A DNA stretch of 64,000 nt. It comes from Bryoerythrophyllum caledonicum. Taxonomy: Eukaryota; Streptophyta; Bryopsida; Pottiales; Pottiaceae. The notes under the pieces were generated by a model. The model was not told the origin of the DNA and ran no database searches. It saw only the letters and a list, made by a program, of their open reading frames with translations. Positions 24,946-37,217 of this stretch are shown here, piece by piece; position 1 is the stretch's first letter; every line of letters starts with the position of its first letter. The stretch spans positions 12,884,593 to 12,948,592 of the forward strand of contig OZ020516.1 in assembly GCA_963971425.1 (NCBI GenBank). The letters run 5' to 3'. The translations under genes and the position numbers were made by a program.

Positions 24946-25797
24946 TATTAGTGAGATTTGGGTCCTTGCCATCACCCTTCAAGCGTATCTGTAACAATTC
25001 AAATGTTTACACATTCAAAAGGCAATCAACATTTTCACTCTTATCTCTTACGGCTCACGAAGCCTGAAAAAAATCTTCTAGTGTAATAGATCACAAAGAA
25101 CATCACCTTTGGAAGGAATATGTTTCATTTCGATCCCACTTCACAAAAATGAGGCTCACCACCGATTCTTAGCACCTATTTGTGAGTGAATGGTCTCATC
25201 AAAATCATCGTCACTTTGTTGCACGTCCATTATGAAGACTATTTCTAATTATGTTTCCTCAATTCACTGCAACAATGCAATTATACCCCCCAAACCACAT
25301 ATGAATCTTCACATTCATTGTGAAGACTATCAGTTCATGTTTCCTCAATTCGCCGCTACGGTGTAATTATACCCCCCAGGATCTCTTTTAGTGCACGTTT
25401 CAAGAGTGCATGACAAGACTCCTTGTATTCTTACATCACTCCATCAGTACATAGTGTGGATGTATGATTGATGTGGATCAAATACAGTAATTTGCATCAA
25501 GCACATGCATGTACAGTAACTGTAATTTGCAGATGCATGTCAAGTATAATTGGGATTGCATGTGTACAAACTCGAACTATCTGGTCCACATTCTCAATGA
25601 AGTGATTGGTGTAGTAGAAGAAAATGGAAATGAATGATATATTGCAACCGAACGAGGTAGCTGTACAGTATGAAGAAAAGCCTTGCAAACACTTCGCTGT
25701 TCACCGTCCACTGAAACTAACTACGGCTAAGGAGGTCGTCTTTTTACACGGACCTGTTTGGTGGACGCACTTCATTCTTTAGAATCTGTAAAGAAAG
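24946..25797. other. Spacer with a local duplication, downstream of the LEA gene
   Basis: A segment with GTGAAGACTAT, TGTTTCCTCAATTC and AATTATACCCCCCA is present twice about 90-100 bp apart (25230-25290 and 25320-25380). The end nearest 25797 should be the LEA 3' UTR. No gene was recognised. Confidence 0.45.
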
Positions 25798-28700
25798 TTA
25801 CTTGGCTGCGTAGTCAGCAACTTGGTCCGCAGTGGCTCTCCTCGTCTCCGACGTGAACACCGGCTCCTCGCTCTGAGGGAAGCCAACCGAAGCTCTATCA
25901 CTGGCCACTCCCGCGATGTCGGCCGCCTTCCTCATGGCCGCCGCAGTGGCGCTGGCGTTCGGGTCATGCGCTCCCTTCTCCGCCTGCTCCTGCGCGGCGT
26001 CCGCAGCGCTCTGCGACGCGTGCTGAATGCTATCCAGCACGGAGGTGGCCTTCTGCTTCAGGCTGTCCCATGACAACCCCCCACCGGTAGCCGCCGCCGG
26101 GGCAGTAGCAGCAGTGTGAGCATCGGCGTGCCTCGCAGCAGCAGCTTCCGCGGCCTCGTCACGCACCTCCCGCTGCAGTGCATTGGCCTTTCCCAACGCG
26201 TCCTGCACGTGGGCAGCCACGGGATCCTGCGTCCTGGCGACGACGGGTGTGTCCTGGATCGTGTCGAAGGTGTCGGCAGTCTCGTTGCCGAAGCTTTGGA
26301 GCATCTGGGCGGCCTTCTCCTTCCAGTCGATTCCCGTGGCGACGGTGGGAGTGTGGTAGTCGTCGCTCTTCGTCTTGGCGTACGTGGGATCCACTGGGTG
26401 GGATCCGGCCTGCCCTGCGCCCAGAGTACTCTCCGAGAGCGTCTTCCTGTCGGCGACGTCGTTCACCGTGTCGGCCATTTCGTTGTTGGTGCTTTCCAGG
26501 ACCTGCGAGGCTTTTTGCTTGAGGTTGTCCCAGTTGAGCTCCGGACCGGGATGTTGGGAGGTGTGAGCGCTCTTGTCCTTGGTGGAGTCCCAGACTGAGC
26601 CGGCGTGTGAAGCTCCGGAGTGTGTGACGCCTGCGGTGCTTTCGGAGAGGGCACTCCTGTCCTGCGTCTCCCCGAATGTGTCTGCCGTCTCGTTCTTGCC
26701 TGCCTCCAACATCTGCGACGCTACTTGCTTCAAACCTGCTTCGTCGGAAGGCTTCGTAGCCGAGTCCTGGTGACCGCCCAGGAACTGAGAGGCTCTCTCC
26801 TTCAATCCTTCCAGGTTAATCAATGGGCCTCTCTTCTGTTCGTGGGCGGCGTCGTGAGCGCTCGACTTGTCCTTGGTGGAGTCCCAGACGGAGCCGGCGT
26901 GTGTGGCGCCGGGGTGAGTCACGCCTGCAGTGCTTTCGGAGAGAGCGCTCCTGTCCTGAGTCTCCCCGAATGTGTCTGCCGTCTCGTTCTTGCCTGCCTC
27001 CAACATCTGCGACGCTGCTTGCTTCGCACCTGCTCTGTCGGAAGGCTTCGTACCTGCCTCTTGGTGACCGCCAAGGAACTCGGAGGCCTTCTCCTTCAAT
27101 CCTTGTAGGTTGATCAATGGGCCTCTCCTCTGTTCGTGAGCAGCGCTGTCGTCTACTTTGTTCTTGGCGTCGTCTGCAACCTCGGATGTTTTGTCCTTGG
27201 TTGACTGCCAAGTGGAGCTGAGTTTGTTCTCCGCGTCTTGAGCTGTATCCGACACGCTCTTTTTGGTAGAGTCCCAGGTGGATGCAGCGTGGTCGCCAGT
27301 CTCGTTCGCCTTGCGCTGCGCTGCATCCGCGGTCTGATTTGTCTTGTGCTGTGCGCCACCCAAAAGATTTGACGCCTTCTGCTTCATCTGCTCCCACGCA
27401 GAGGCCGACTGATCCTTGGTCGCGCCCGCGGCGTCGTATGACCGATCCCTAGTTGAATCCGCTGCAGCAGCAGCCTCATCCCGCGTCTCCCCTGCCTTCT
27501 CTTTCGTGGCATCCCACGTCTGCCCCGCACTCCTCTTGGCTGACTCCCACGTCGACCCAGCGCTGTCCTTTGCTTCTTCCTTCTTCTCTCCAGCCTGTTG
27601 CGTCGTTGCATCCCACGTCGACCTTGCACTATCCTTCGTTTCTTCCTTCTTCTCCTGCGCTGCACCCGTCAACTCAGAAGCCTTCTGCTTTGTCGCATCC
27701 CACGTCGACCCTGCACTACCCTTCGCTTCGTCCGTCCTCTCCTGTGCTGCACCCGTCAGCTCGGAAGCCTTCTGCTTCGTCGCATCCCACGTCTGCGCAA
27801 CGCTGTTCTTGGTACCCTCCCAGGTGGACTCCACACTTCCCTTGGCTGCTTCCTTCTTCTCTTGGGCAACATCCGCAACCTCCCCAGCCTTTTGCTTCGT
27901 CGCGTCCACCGTGCGCCCAGCACTGTCCTTCGCCTCCTCCTTCTTCGCCTGCGCAGTCCCTGTCAAATCACCAGCTCTCTGCGCAGTCGCGTCCACCGTG
28001 CGCCCAGCACTGTCCTTCACCTCTTCCTTCTTCTCCTGCGCAACTCCCGTCAGCTCCCCAGCCTTCTGCTTTGTCGCATCCCACGCCCCAGCCGCCTTGT
28101 TTTTCGCAGCCCCAGCGTAGTCCCCAATCGTCTGCTCAGCGCCCTCCACGGTCTCCCCCGCCCTCTGAGAAACAGTGTCAACTCCTTCACGAGTGGAGGA
28201 CGAAAGACTCTTAGAGGCCTGATCCAGGTTCCTCCTCGCCTCTTCAATGTAAGTGTACGTGTTATCCTTGCCATGCCCGTAGCTGCAGAGCCACCAATGA
28301 AGCCACCAATTTAGTCGATCACGCCTTAATAAAGCGATGGCCATGACCAAACGGGAGAAAAGAAAATCAATCAGTTACCTGTCTTGTCCCGCCTTGTAGG
28401 CACCAGCAGCCGTGTCCTTGGAGCGCTGCGACGCGTCCTGGGTGTAATCCGCGGCCTTGTTATACTTATCAGCGGCCGTGTCCTTGGTGCGCTGCGACGC
28501 GTCCTGAGTATAATCCGCGGCCTTGTTATACTTATCAGCGGCCGTGTCCTTCACATTCTGTGTGGTATCAGACGTATAATCCGCGGCCCGGTTATACTTA
28601 TCAGCGGCCGTGTCCTTCACATTCTGCGTGGTGTCGGACGTGTAATCCGCGGCCCGGTTGTACTTATCTGCCGCAGCATCCTTCACATTCTCCGCTGTTT

Positions 28701-29585
28701 CATTCGCCGAGTCCTTAGTCTGGTGGAACGAGTGCAGCACACCGTCCTTCAAGCCAGCAAGCTTCTCCTTCGCTGCCCCCGCGTACTGCGACGCTGTGTC
28801 CTGTCAAAGAACACATCACCAGATCATCAGATTCACATCTCTCAACTCAATCACAACAAAAATGAGCGTACATGAAAACAGATTAACATACATCACATTG
28901 CAAACAATGTAGACAAACGCCGCCGTCATCCATGAAACATCCATCTCAACCTACAATCCACGGTTTCCTTGCCATGTAACCGCTCGAAAGCACCCAAAAA
29001 AAGGCCAAGGAAGAAAAAACATAGATAGTTGGGGAGCGAAGCCAAACAGTCGACTCGACCATTTTCCAAAACACGAAAACCTACAAATAAGGTGCAACTC
29101 ACAAGACTGTACATCGTCAACATACAGATGAATCTCAACCTAAATTTCACGGTTCTCGTTCTTTTCTTTGGAATTCAAACTCGAGAATCTTCCAAGCTAC
29201 GAAGAAGGTGTGATTCGCAGCAGATGGGATTTCACGTTATTTGACTTACAGCAACGGAATCTTTAGCGCGAACAGTGGTGTCGACAGCGGAGTCCTTGGT
29301 CGCCTTCGCGGAGTCCGCAACCGCCCCGCTCTTCTCCCGCGTGTAATCCACGGCCGAGTCCTTGGTGGCCTCGGCCGAGTCCGCGACCTCCCCGCTCTTC
29401 TGGCGCGCGTAATCCTTGGCCGACTCGTACCGGTCCTCCGCGCCCTTCATGACCGCCAGCCCCTCATCCCGCACCGCGCCCTTGTACTCGCGCGCGCTCT
29501 CCTTGGCCGCCTCCGTGCCCTGGGCCGCATGCTCGCGCGCCTCGTCGCGCGCATTGTTCGACTCCGACCGCAACTTCGACGCCAT
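25798..29585 (-). CDS. Large LEA (group 3/LEA_4-type) desiccation-related protein
   Basis: Three exons on the minus strand, 29585-29250, 28800-28379 and 28282-25798, give 1080 residues. The protein is almost wholly hydrophilic, rich in Ala, Lys, Glu, Asp and Thr, with no Cys noticed. It consists of 11-mer-type amphipathic helical repeats such as TWDATKQKASELTGAAQEKK and YTREKSGAVADSAKATKDSA, as in LEA_4 proteins that protect membranes and enzymes during drying or freezing. Exon 2 holds four 22-residue units (AADKYNRAADYT core); exon 3 holds two 98-residue tandem units starting RGPLINL. It is much longer than typical LEA proteins, consistent with internal duplication. No signal peptide is evident. 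Long antisense ORFs here are by-products of the repeat composition. ABRE-like boxes lie upstream at 29804-29896. Confidence 0.92.
26530..27126 (-). repeat. 294-bp tandem duplication inside the LEA gene
   Basis: Two in-frame copies offset by 294 bp (98 codons), each starting RGPLINL and running through SQMLEAGKNETADTFGETQD to the GSVWDSTKDKS block. The divergence is low, suggesting a fairly recent unequal exchange. A third, shorter and more diverged relative follows at the C-terminal side. Confidence 0.8.
28440..28705 (-). repeat. 66-bp in-frame tandem repeats in LEA exon 2
   Basis: Four copies spaced exactly 66 bp (22 codons), each with the CCGCGGCC...ACTTATC core on the plus strand. The inner copies are almost identical. 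The period preserves frame and two 11-mer helical repeats per unit. Confidence 0.85.
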
Positions 29586-29799
29586 CGCCGCAACAACCCC
29601 TAAGTATATTCACAAACTAGGTAGAATTTCGCTTCGGTAACCGCCACTTTCTATACAAATTATGCTAGCTTTCTCGAGATCTATCCTCTATTCCACAACT
29701 GGAGCACGAGATTGGGATGCATTTCGATGGATTCTTCTTCTTATGAGACGGGTTTGTTTGTTTGGGAAAGAGGTGGGATTGCAAGCGGTGATTTGGGTG

Positions 29800-29896
29800 T
29801 GTGCCACGTGGACTTCCATGCTCGACGGCGACACCTGGCCTTCCGTGAAGGGGGGTGCTGCCACGTGTCGGGACGCCACTTGGGTGGGTGACGTGG
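29800..29896 (-). promoter_or_regulatory. Three ACGTG (ABRE/G-box-like) elements upstream of the LEA gene
   Basis: CCACGTGG at 29804-29811 (a palindromic G-box), CCACGTGTC at 29861-29869 and GACGTGG at 29890-29896, about 220-310 bp upstream of the LEA start codon. ACGTG cores bind bZIP factors of the ABF/AREB class in plants, and clusters are typical of ABA- and dehydration-induced LEA genes. The functional role is inferred. Confidence 0.7.
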
Positions 29897-29899
29897 AGG

Positions 29900-31231
29900 C
29901 GCTGGTATTGCGAACCGTCCTCCACATCGCGGTGTGTTGGGGAACGGGGAGCGCGTTCGGGAGCCTTGGGGAACGTTGGGGATAGGTTCGGAACTTCATC
30001 ACAGGGACATGTGAACTGCCAACGCATGATGCCGGGATGCACTAATAGTAAGTTACTGATCTGGGAAGGTAAAACCAGGGTTATTGAATACATGTATTTG
30101 GAATACTGAATACATGTATTCAGATGTATTCAGAATATTGTACTAGTACACCATGTAATCCTGCTCTTGCGCTGCAATTGTTAACATGCTTTCCACCTGG
30201 CCACCACTGTTTGTCATGATCCTCATCAGCCCCCTTGATTTGTACTTAATCATGTACTTAATTGTCACTTGTACTTAATCATGTTTTCAAGCGTATTCAA
30301 AATACATCAACAACAATTGAATACATGTACTTGTATTGAGAATTCAACTACATGTACTCTGTATTTGATAACCTTGGGTAAAACACCCCGTAACCCCTTT
30401 AGCGACGATGGAGGAATTATTTGCTTTGCATCTTCGATCTGGGTAGAATTTACCTTGAGCATCTCTGAAATCCATAGAATGTTTCCATGTGGAACCTACA
30501 GTTGTTAGCAATTTGGTGACAGTTGCAGTTTTTCCTCCGCATTTTTTATAGATCAAGCGTGGACAACAGAACCTACGGACTCAAAGGGCGCCCTTGTGCA
30601 TCACATGGAGATGATTGCTCTTAGGAATCTTCCAAACGGAGCTAAAATGCAACGGCCGCCTCCAAATATGGCCGATTCATCGCGAAATGGTGAAGCAATG
30701 TGTATGGATGGAGAGAGGAAAGAATTATACATTATTGTTTTACATGTGATGGCTGGTAGAATAGTAATTTCAACCCAAGTGGTTTCATATTTATTTCAAT
30801 GAAATGTGATTTGGTTGTGAATTTTCAAAGTGTATTGCCATGTTTAACCGGTGGCCGTCAATAGATACTCCTCAAAAGTGCCTACAAAAAGCAAGGGGCC
30901 AATTCACAAATCACTCCAAAATGACCACCTATGGACCTTTAAATCCAAAATGTCCTACGGCTAGAAAATCATGACCAGATTGAAGAACAGAACGCTGTGC
31001 TTCGTCCTTTGAGTGGTACACACGTTCTTCAAAATATAAAAGATCTTCCTTAAACTTGAATTTATCAACCTTCTTGTTGAATGACGCTTGATATCAAAGC
31101 ATCTAGATTGTGGCAACAACGTTGGCCTCAAACTCAAAAAATACGTGGCTTCCTCCAACTGTTTGAATCTACCACAAAGTGGAGAGTATTTTCATCAAGG
31201 AAAAGCCCAATGAATCGATCAGGTGTCAATC
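29900..31231. other. Intergenic region between the LEA and anthranilate synthase genes
   Basis: Contains GAATACATGTATTC-type palindromes and TACTTAATCATGT direct repeats (30080-30360). A dispersed-repeat copy at about 30690-30880 resembles 52868-53032 (shared GGAGAGAGGA, CAACCCAAGTG, TTTCATATTT and GCCATGTTTA blocks). The part nearest 31231 should be the anthranilate synthase 3' UTR. No gene is seen. Confidence 0.5.
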
Positions 31232-34200
31232 TTATTTTATGAAAGCAGCCTCTGCAAGATCAATTGCACGCGCTAACGCAGCAGCCTTGTTCACTGTCTC
31301 CTGATACTCGCTCTCGGGGTCGCTATCCGCAACGAGTCCCGCACCCGCCTGCAAGCAAGCAAGCAAGACCAGCATTGTAACTTCATCAGTCGGAAAACAT
31401 CATCCTAACAAGGGCAGGCAACCTCTAGAGTCAAGGGGAGCAACAAACCTGGAGATGAACCACCCACTCCCTGCGGCTGTCGGTGTGTTTGTACGAGTAC
31501 ATTGTGTCGTTTCTTTGCGTCGGGAACACCATAGTGCGTAACGACAATGCAATGTCCATCTGCCCCGTGAAGGAGATGCCTCCAATGCCACCACTGTAGG
31601 GGCCTCTCCGTGTTGGCTCTAGTTCGTCAATCAGCTCCATTGCCCTCACCTGTTTCATGTATTGCAAATGTTTATCTCTCATGTAATAGAAGACTCGCAA
31701 AAAAACTAACTCGAAGTTGCAGGAAATGTCTTGCAAGGTAACGAAGATAAGTTGAAAGCAGAGTTGCGTCAGTGGAAGAATACTAGGATAGGAAAGAAAC
31801 GACAGTCACCTTGGGCGCGCCGCTGACGGTACCAACTGGCAACGCTGCTCGCAGTGCATCCCAGCTAGAAAGATCGTTCAATAATTTCCCTGTCACCTGT
31901 CCATCCAAACACGGGCCCCATCATCAAGTGGTGCAGTGGGGAGAACTACGACATACAACCAGATGCCGAAGAAAATGGTAAGCAACCAGATTGGAGTTAC
32001 AAGACATTTTAGCACCGAAATTATCACTAAAACTAGAAACGACTAACTAAAGAAAACATCAGAGAGCGAGAAGGCCCTTCCAACATGTGAGAAGGGAGGC
32101 AAATCGAGCATTATGGGAGAGAAAAGTACTGTGGAACTGATGTGCATCACATGTGAGTACCGCTCCACCTCCATCAGTTTCTCGACTTTCACTGTACCTG
32201 CAATGGAAACCTGATCCAGCACCAAAATACAACTATTTTCAGCCCTCATTTTATTTCCAGTGACGTACTACTGATTGCAATAATTTAGTCCTATGCCACA
32301 TACTTGAAGCACCTACAGAGCGATGGAAAACAAAAGAATTCAACCTCTGTAGAAGGCAATTGAAAAAACCGAATGGTTGAAACAACACTTGGAGCATTGA
32401 TTGTAGGCTCAATCTCCACATCCAAAGATATAGACGCGGTAAGACTCGGAAGCTTCGATGATGATGGAATTTCTACCTTTCCAACGTCGTTGCGACCTAG
32501 ATCCACAAGCATAACATGCTCTGCACATTCCTTCTCGTCAGCTAATAAATCCTTCTCCAGCGCCAAGTCATCTTCGGGAGTCGTCCCTCGTCTGCGAGTT
32601 CCTGCTAGTGGTCTGTTTACGACAGTCCCCTGTTTGCAAAATAGTGAGATGAAAATCAAGCACTAGAAGCTGCAAAAGGAGACATCAATACAGCCAATAC
32701 ATGTGGAATTCAACAACGCTACGTCTGTAGTACTTACGTTTGCGATGCGAGTAAGAATCTCTGGACTAGAAGCCACCATTATGGCACCCCGTGCCTGCAG
32801 CAAAGAAATGAAAAAATGAATTTAAACTCAGACGCATGTATCAAGGAGATAGGATTAAAGAGTAAAAATGAAAACTACTACTGTACTTGAAACTAGTTAA
32901 AATGTGTACAATGAGATATCCTTGAGCTTCTCTCCGAAACAATGATCGAAACGAGTGCTCCTCATACTTCGACATTCTCTACTATTGAGTTTTATGGCCC
33001 ACTCACATGTTCTTAAGGTGTTCAGAGTCAAAAGGTGGTGTACCTGAAGGTAGATCATGTATGGACTAGGATTCACAATCCGCAGAGCCCTGTAAACCTC
33101 AAAAGGGTCTGCAAATGTCCTTCTCTCAAACCTCTGACTCAGGACCAACTGGAAAATATCGCCGGCCAATATGTGCTCCTTCACTCGCAAGATGGAATCC
33201 TTAAATTGCTCAGGAGTAAAATTCGACTTAATTGAACTTTGACCGTGTTGTTCAATGGACATTTCCACTGATCCACTCGAAAGTTTAACCCTTCAAAAGC
33301 ACAAAGGAGAAAATTTAGTAGGACGTGACAAGACACAAAATCAATCATTTACCCTAAAACTACCTGCTGGACAATGAGTAATAAGACTGTAGATGTTAAA
33401 AAATCCAACGTATCTACAAAATAGAGTTAGTGCAGATACCGAATGTTTTGAAGACGAGACGCCAAAAGATCAAGTTTTTTAGTTCCGTCCTTGAAAGCAG
33501 CTTCCGGGCTATCGAATTGATCCACATGAACCCAATGCAATACATACACCAACTGACATTCACACCAGGAATTTATTAGCTGCTATCATGAGAATAGGAC
33601 ACGTACTGGAACCAAGTACAGCACAAGATACGTTCAAAGAACCTAAGCTACCGATACTTGGAAGCACATAGAGATAACAAGAGCAGGAGTTACAACATAA
33701 CAAACTCCTGGTAAGAACACAGGAGTAAGAAAACTTGTAATGAGCAAGGTACCGTAAGATAAACCAACAAGTGAATTACGGAAACATTTGTTACCTTTGT
33801 AACATGATCAAAAACCAGAACATCGTTGTAAAGCCCAAGGTGGATGTCAGGTAAACCTCGGTCATCTCGGGGTGCTGAAGAAAATGGAATCTTTTTCTTC
33901 TCCACATACCTCACTGTGTCATATGAAAAGTAACCAACCCACCCTCCTGCAACCATACTCGAAAAGTTACCACATGGTAAGATTAAGTGCCGAAATAGAC
34001 ATCAAGGTACTCGCACATGTAAGGCACCTCACTTTGAATAAAAACATATGCGCAAGGGAGGACTGATGAGTAAAATGTTGGGCCATACCGCAGAAAACAT
34101 CTGGAAGGCTATCGATCTTCACCGGTTTCCACTTTGATGCAATTTCTGCAGGTTCATTCATGGGATCGTCAGAGATCTTCTCTTCACGGGTGCCTTTCTC

Positions 34201-35651
34201 GTGATTCATTATCGTAATGCGGTCTTCCTTGGCAATAATCTCCATGGAGGGTTGAGCTCCAACCATACTGTATCGTCCCTGTATTCACTCCACCCACCCT
34301 CATTTTAGAATGTCACTCTCCAACATAAACATTCTAAAAGGGTAATAAAAAAAAACTATTGAATTGTGATAGCAACCACAAATGTTCAAAGAAAGAATGA
34401 CTACTTGGACAGCTGTTTAATGACTTACAAGGCTTGCTTATCGAACTCACCATATTAATACTCTTCCCATTTTCAACGGATTCAAAGAGAAAGGACGGAG
34501 CCTCACGGTCATCCTCTTTGACTAAGCACCGGTACGCTAACACCGGTGTAAGATGATCAGCAAAAATGCGACGATACACTGGCACCAAGTTTCCTCTTTG
34601 TGCAGCCTCTAGAAATTGTGCCCGCTCTGAAATACAACATGAAATTCACCACCCATCTTCAGAGGAATTTAAGATTAGAACGACGCCTGGCAGTGCTTTT
34701 ATGAGACTTCTAAACTAACATCGTGCTCCCGTTTGTTAGAATTACATGTAAACATGCTGCCTTCCAGCACAAAAAGCTGTAAACCCTAAAGAATTATACT
34801 TGAGTACTAATATCGTATGTTCCCTTTGCATATTCAAACAGCTGCATAATATATTCAAACGTATTCAAACATATTCGAAAAGCAGCATAATTCTTAAACC
34901 CTAAAGAATTATCACATATTTTCCTTGTGGGTTTTGATTTCTTTAAAGGCTGCATAATGCTTAAACCCTGAACCCTAAAAACATGTGTACATTACCTGGG
35001 GATGATTCATCTTGATCTCCAATAGCTGGTGCATCTGTCGTTGTTTTCACAGCTCGACATGAAATGACAGGTTTAACAGATCTTTGGGTATAGCCACCAA
35101 CCTGAAGCATGTACAACATGAAGCATGTACAAACAAACAAAAAACAATAAAAACAAAATGCTTCAGTAACGGCCTTGAAATTCAACGATTCAGGGTTTAG
35201 GGTTAAAGGTTTAGGATCTAGGACAAGCTACGTAGCACGATGAATAGAACAATACTGAACCCTTACGGCAGATTAAACCCATCAGACATAGGAAAAGATC
35301 AACACCGATCCTTTGTAGAGCAGTATTGCTGACATCGAATGACAACACCGCTAGCACTGCTTTGGAAGAGAAATGGCGAAGTGAGCTGTGAACTCTCCAT
35401 AAAAGTAGTATTCACGTGAAATAGGAAGGAAATGTGAATTGCCAAGGACTCCGAAAGTGAAACCTAACAAGCTGCCAGGGGCAATGGTCACTCACAGAAA
35501 CTCCATTTCCATACTGCTTCGAATGAAGATCTTTCCTACTTTTCACAAACAAGGTAGTGTCCCTCGCACTACTCCTCTGCTCTACCGCCACGGCTCTCGC
35601 AATCCCCACGGCGCCATAGCCAACAGCGCCGCAGCGAACAACGCTCTCCAT
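31232..35651 (-). CDS. ASA: Anthranilate synthase alpha subunit (plastid-targeted)
   Basis: Catalytic subunit of anthranilate synthase, converting chorismate plus amide-derived ammonia to anthranilate, the first step of tryptophan synthesis in the plastid. Exons (minus strand): 35651-35496, 35101-34996, 34626-34451, 34278-34089, 33946-33795, 33552-33440, 33290-33044, 32794-32738, 32629-32477, 32210-32130, 31896-31810, 31649-31449, 31348-31232; 611 residues, close to other plant alpha subunits. The N-terminus has transit-peptide-like composition. The FLFESVENG region corresponds to the tryptophan feedback site (LLESVE-like). Catalytic-domain landmarks: [81 protein letters not shown] and [15 protein letters not shown]. 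No interruption was seen, so it should be functional. The C-terminal glutamine amidotransferase (beta subunit) is not fused. Confidence 0.95.
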
Positions 35652-35654
35652 CGC

Positions 35655-35655
<1 letters not shown>

Positions 35656-35731
<76 letters not shown>
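35656..35731 (-). repeat. (GA)n tract in the anthranilate synthase leader
   Basis: An uninterrupted CT run on the plus strand (GA on the gene strand) of about 38 dinucleotides starting only a few bases before the ATG. Such tracts are common in plant 5' leaders and can influence transcription; it is also a length-variable microsatellite. Confidence 0.95.
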
Positions 35732-35734
<3 letters not shown>

Positions 35735-36344
35735 TACATGGTGATTTATTCATAAATCAGAAATAGAGAGTAGTCATCTGTACAAATGACCTTACAATTC
35801 ATCTATCTATATCTATAAAAGAATACAGGATGAAGGGCGATCCTTTTGGATGAACACGTGGATGAAAAATTGGCGCGCCGATGAGAAAACGCAGTTTCTG
35901 ACGAAGAAAATGTAAATCTCACGACGAAATCCCCCACAGAAATTCCCGAGTTCTAATTTTGTTGGGTTTTGGAAATTTCGGAGGTTCGGAGTCTGCAGAA
36001 GTTTTTCGGACGTGCGATGTGAAGGAGTTATTGAGGTTGTTGCGATAGGCTGAAGGAAGAGGCAAGGATCCCAGATCCAAGTGAAGTGAGAAAGAGAGAT
36101 GGATTTCATTCTCCCCAAGTATGTTGAGGTTTGGAGAAGTGTCTGAGGTTTGGATTCGTGTTTGTGGACGTGCAGAGGCATCTACTGTGGGAGATGCATG
36201 GCTATGTGACTGAGATTTCGGTTGAGATGCGAGGGGTTCCACGTCTTTCTGTTTCGTTTCAGGGTTCTAGCAGGCGACGGCAGGAAAGAAATGGTTGGAG
36301 TGGAGCAATGAGATCGCAGGCGCGGGTGCTGGGACCGATGAGAG

Positions 36345-36514
36345 TGGAGCAGGGGCGGGCGGAGCCGCAGAAGGAATCGCAGAACGAGAAGAAGCGCGCC
36401 CTGGACATGCCAATGCCGGGGCAGCAGAGGAAGGTGAACCGGAAGATGCACGCGGGCGAGGAGCGGAAGAAAGACGAGGAGGACGTGTGTTTCATCTGCT
36501 TCGACGGCGGCGAT
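36345..36514 (+). pseudogene. Captured exon fragment of a PHD-finger (NERD/CCCH-19-like) gene
   Basis: In one frame the Helitron interior encodes a basic stretch followed by KKDEEDVCFICFDGGD, the start of the PHD finger found in plant NERD-type (PHD/SWIB/Plus-3/GYF) proteins. Only the first Cys-x2-Cys zinc-ligand pair is present; after GGD the resemblance stops abruptly. It is therefore a truncated captured exon, not a functional gene. The family assignment rests on this short motif from memory. Confidence 0.6.
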
Positions 36515-36947
36515 CAGAGACCTCACCGAGAGAGAAGGAGAGATCGAGCTCACAGACTCTGTTTCTGACGATGCAGGGAGAGGCGCGCTTGAAGATGACC
36601 AGACTTTGAAGAGGTTGCTCTCATGGCGAGAGCTTCGCCAGGCTGGGGGAGTCTCAAGCTCTGGGCGCTGTTCTTCGAGGCCGGTGAGAATCGCATTGTG
36701 GATTCCAGTTAGGTTTCAGAGAGCTCGGAATTGAGACTTTGAGCTTGGATTTGCTGAATGCTCTGGATGCTTTTTTCTTTGAGGTTGAATTCGTTGGAAC
36801 AATTGGTCAAGAGTGCTTGTGGAATTGGAATTGCGATTTGCGTTAGGGTTTGAGTTGAATTTGTTGGAACAATTGGTCGAGAGTGCTTGTGGAATTGGAA
36901 TTGCGATTTGCGTTAGGGTTTGAGCTTCGGTTTGCTGATTTATTGCA

Positions 36948-37217
36948 ATGCTGGTGGCGTGGTGCGTGTTGTTTGCAGGCTTAGGGATCACGGTGTTGTT
37001 AGCGATGTTTTTGTTATGGCGAGCATCGTTAGTCGAGCCGGGATTCGTCGCGGAGGTGAAGCTTGGGCGTGGTCTCTGCGAGAGGGAGCTCTACCCCGCG
37101 CCGTGGGAGCTTCGGGCGGACCAGGTGACAATTCTGGACCAGGTGACATCATCCTCTCGATCGACGTACATTCGATCGATCAGCCATGGACGGAGCAGGC
37201 TAGGGACACGATCTTGA
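36948..37217 (+). other. Unrecognised ORF with a hydrophobic segment inside Helitron A
   Basis: An 89-codon ORF whose first 25 residues are strongly hydrophobic (VLFAGLGITVLLAMFLLW) and could be a membrane segment or signal anchor. An AG acceptor-like site lies at 36980. It may be another captured fragment. No family was recognised. Confidence 0.3.

Noticed and set aside
25822-28314. Long ORFs on the plus strand opposite the LEA gene (up to about 250 codons)
   Set aside because: They come from the repetitive, GC-rich third-position pattern of the LEA repeats read in antisense; they are Ser/Pro/Arg-rich with no family resemblance.
35412-35753. ORF beginning upstream of the anthranilate synthase ATG with a run of Arg-Glu
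   Set aside because: The Arg-Glu run is the (GA)n microsatellite; the ATG at 35651 gives a normal transit peptide.
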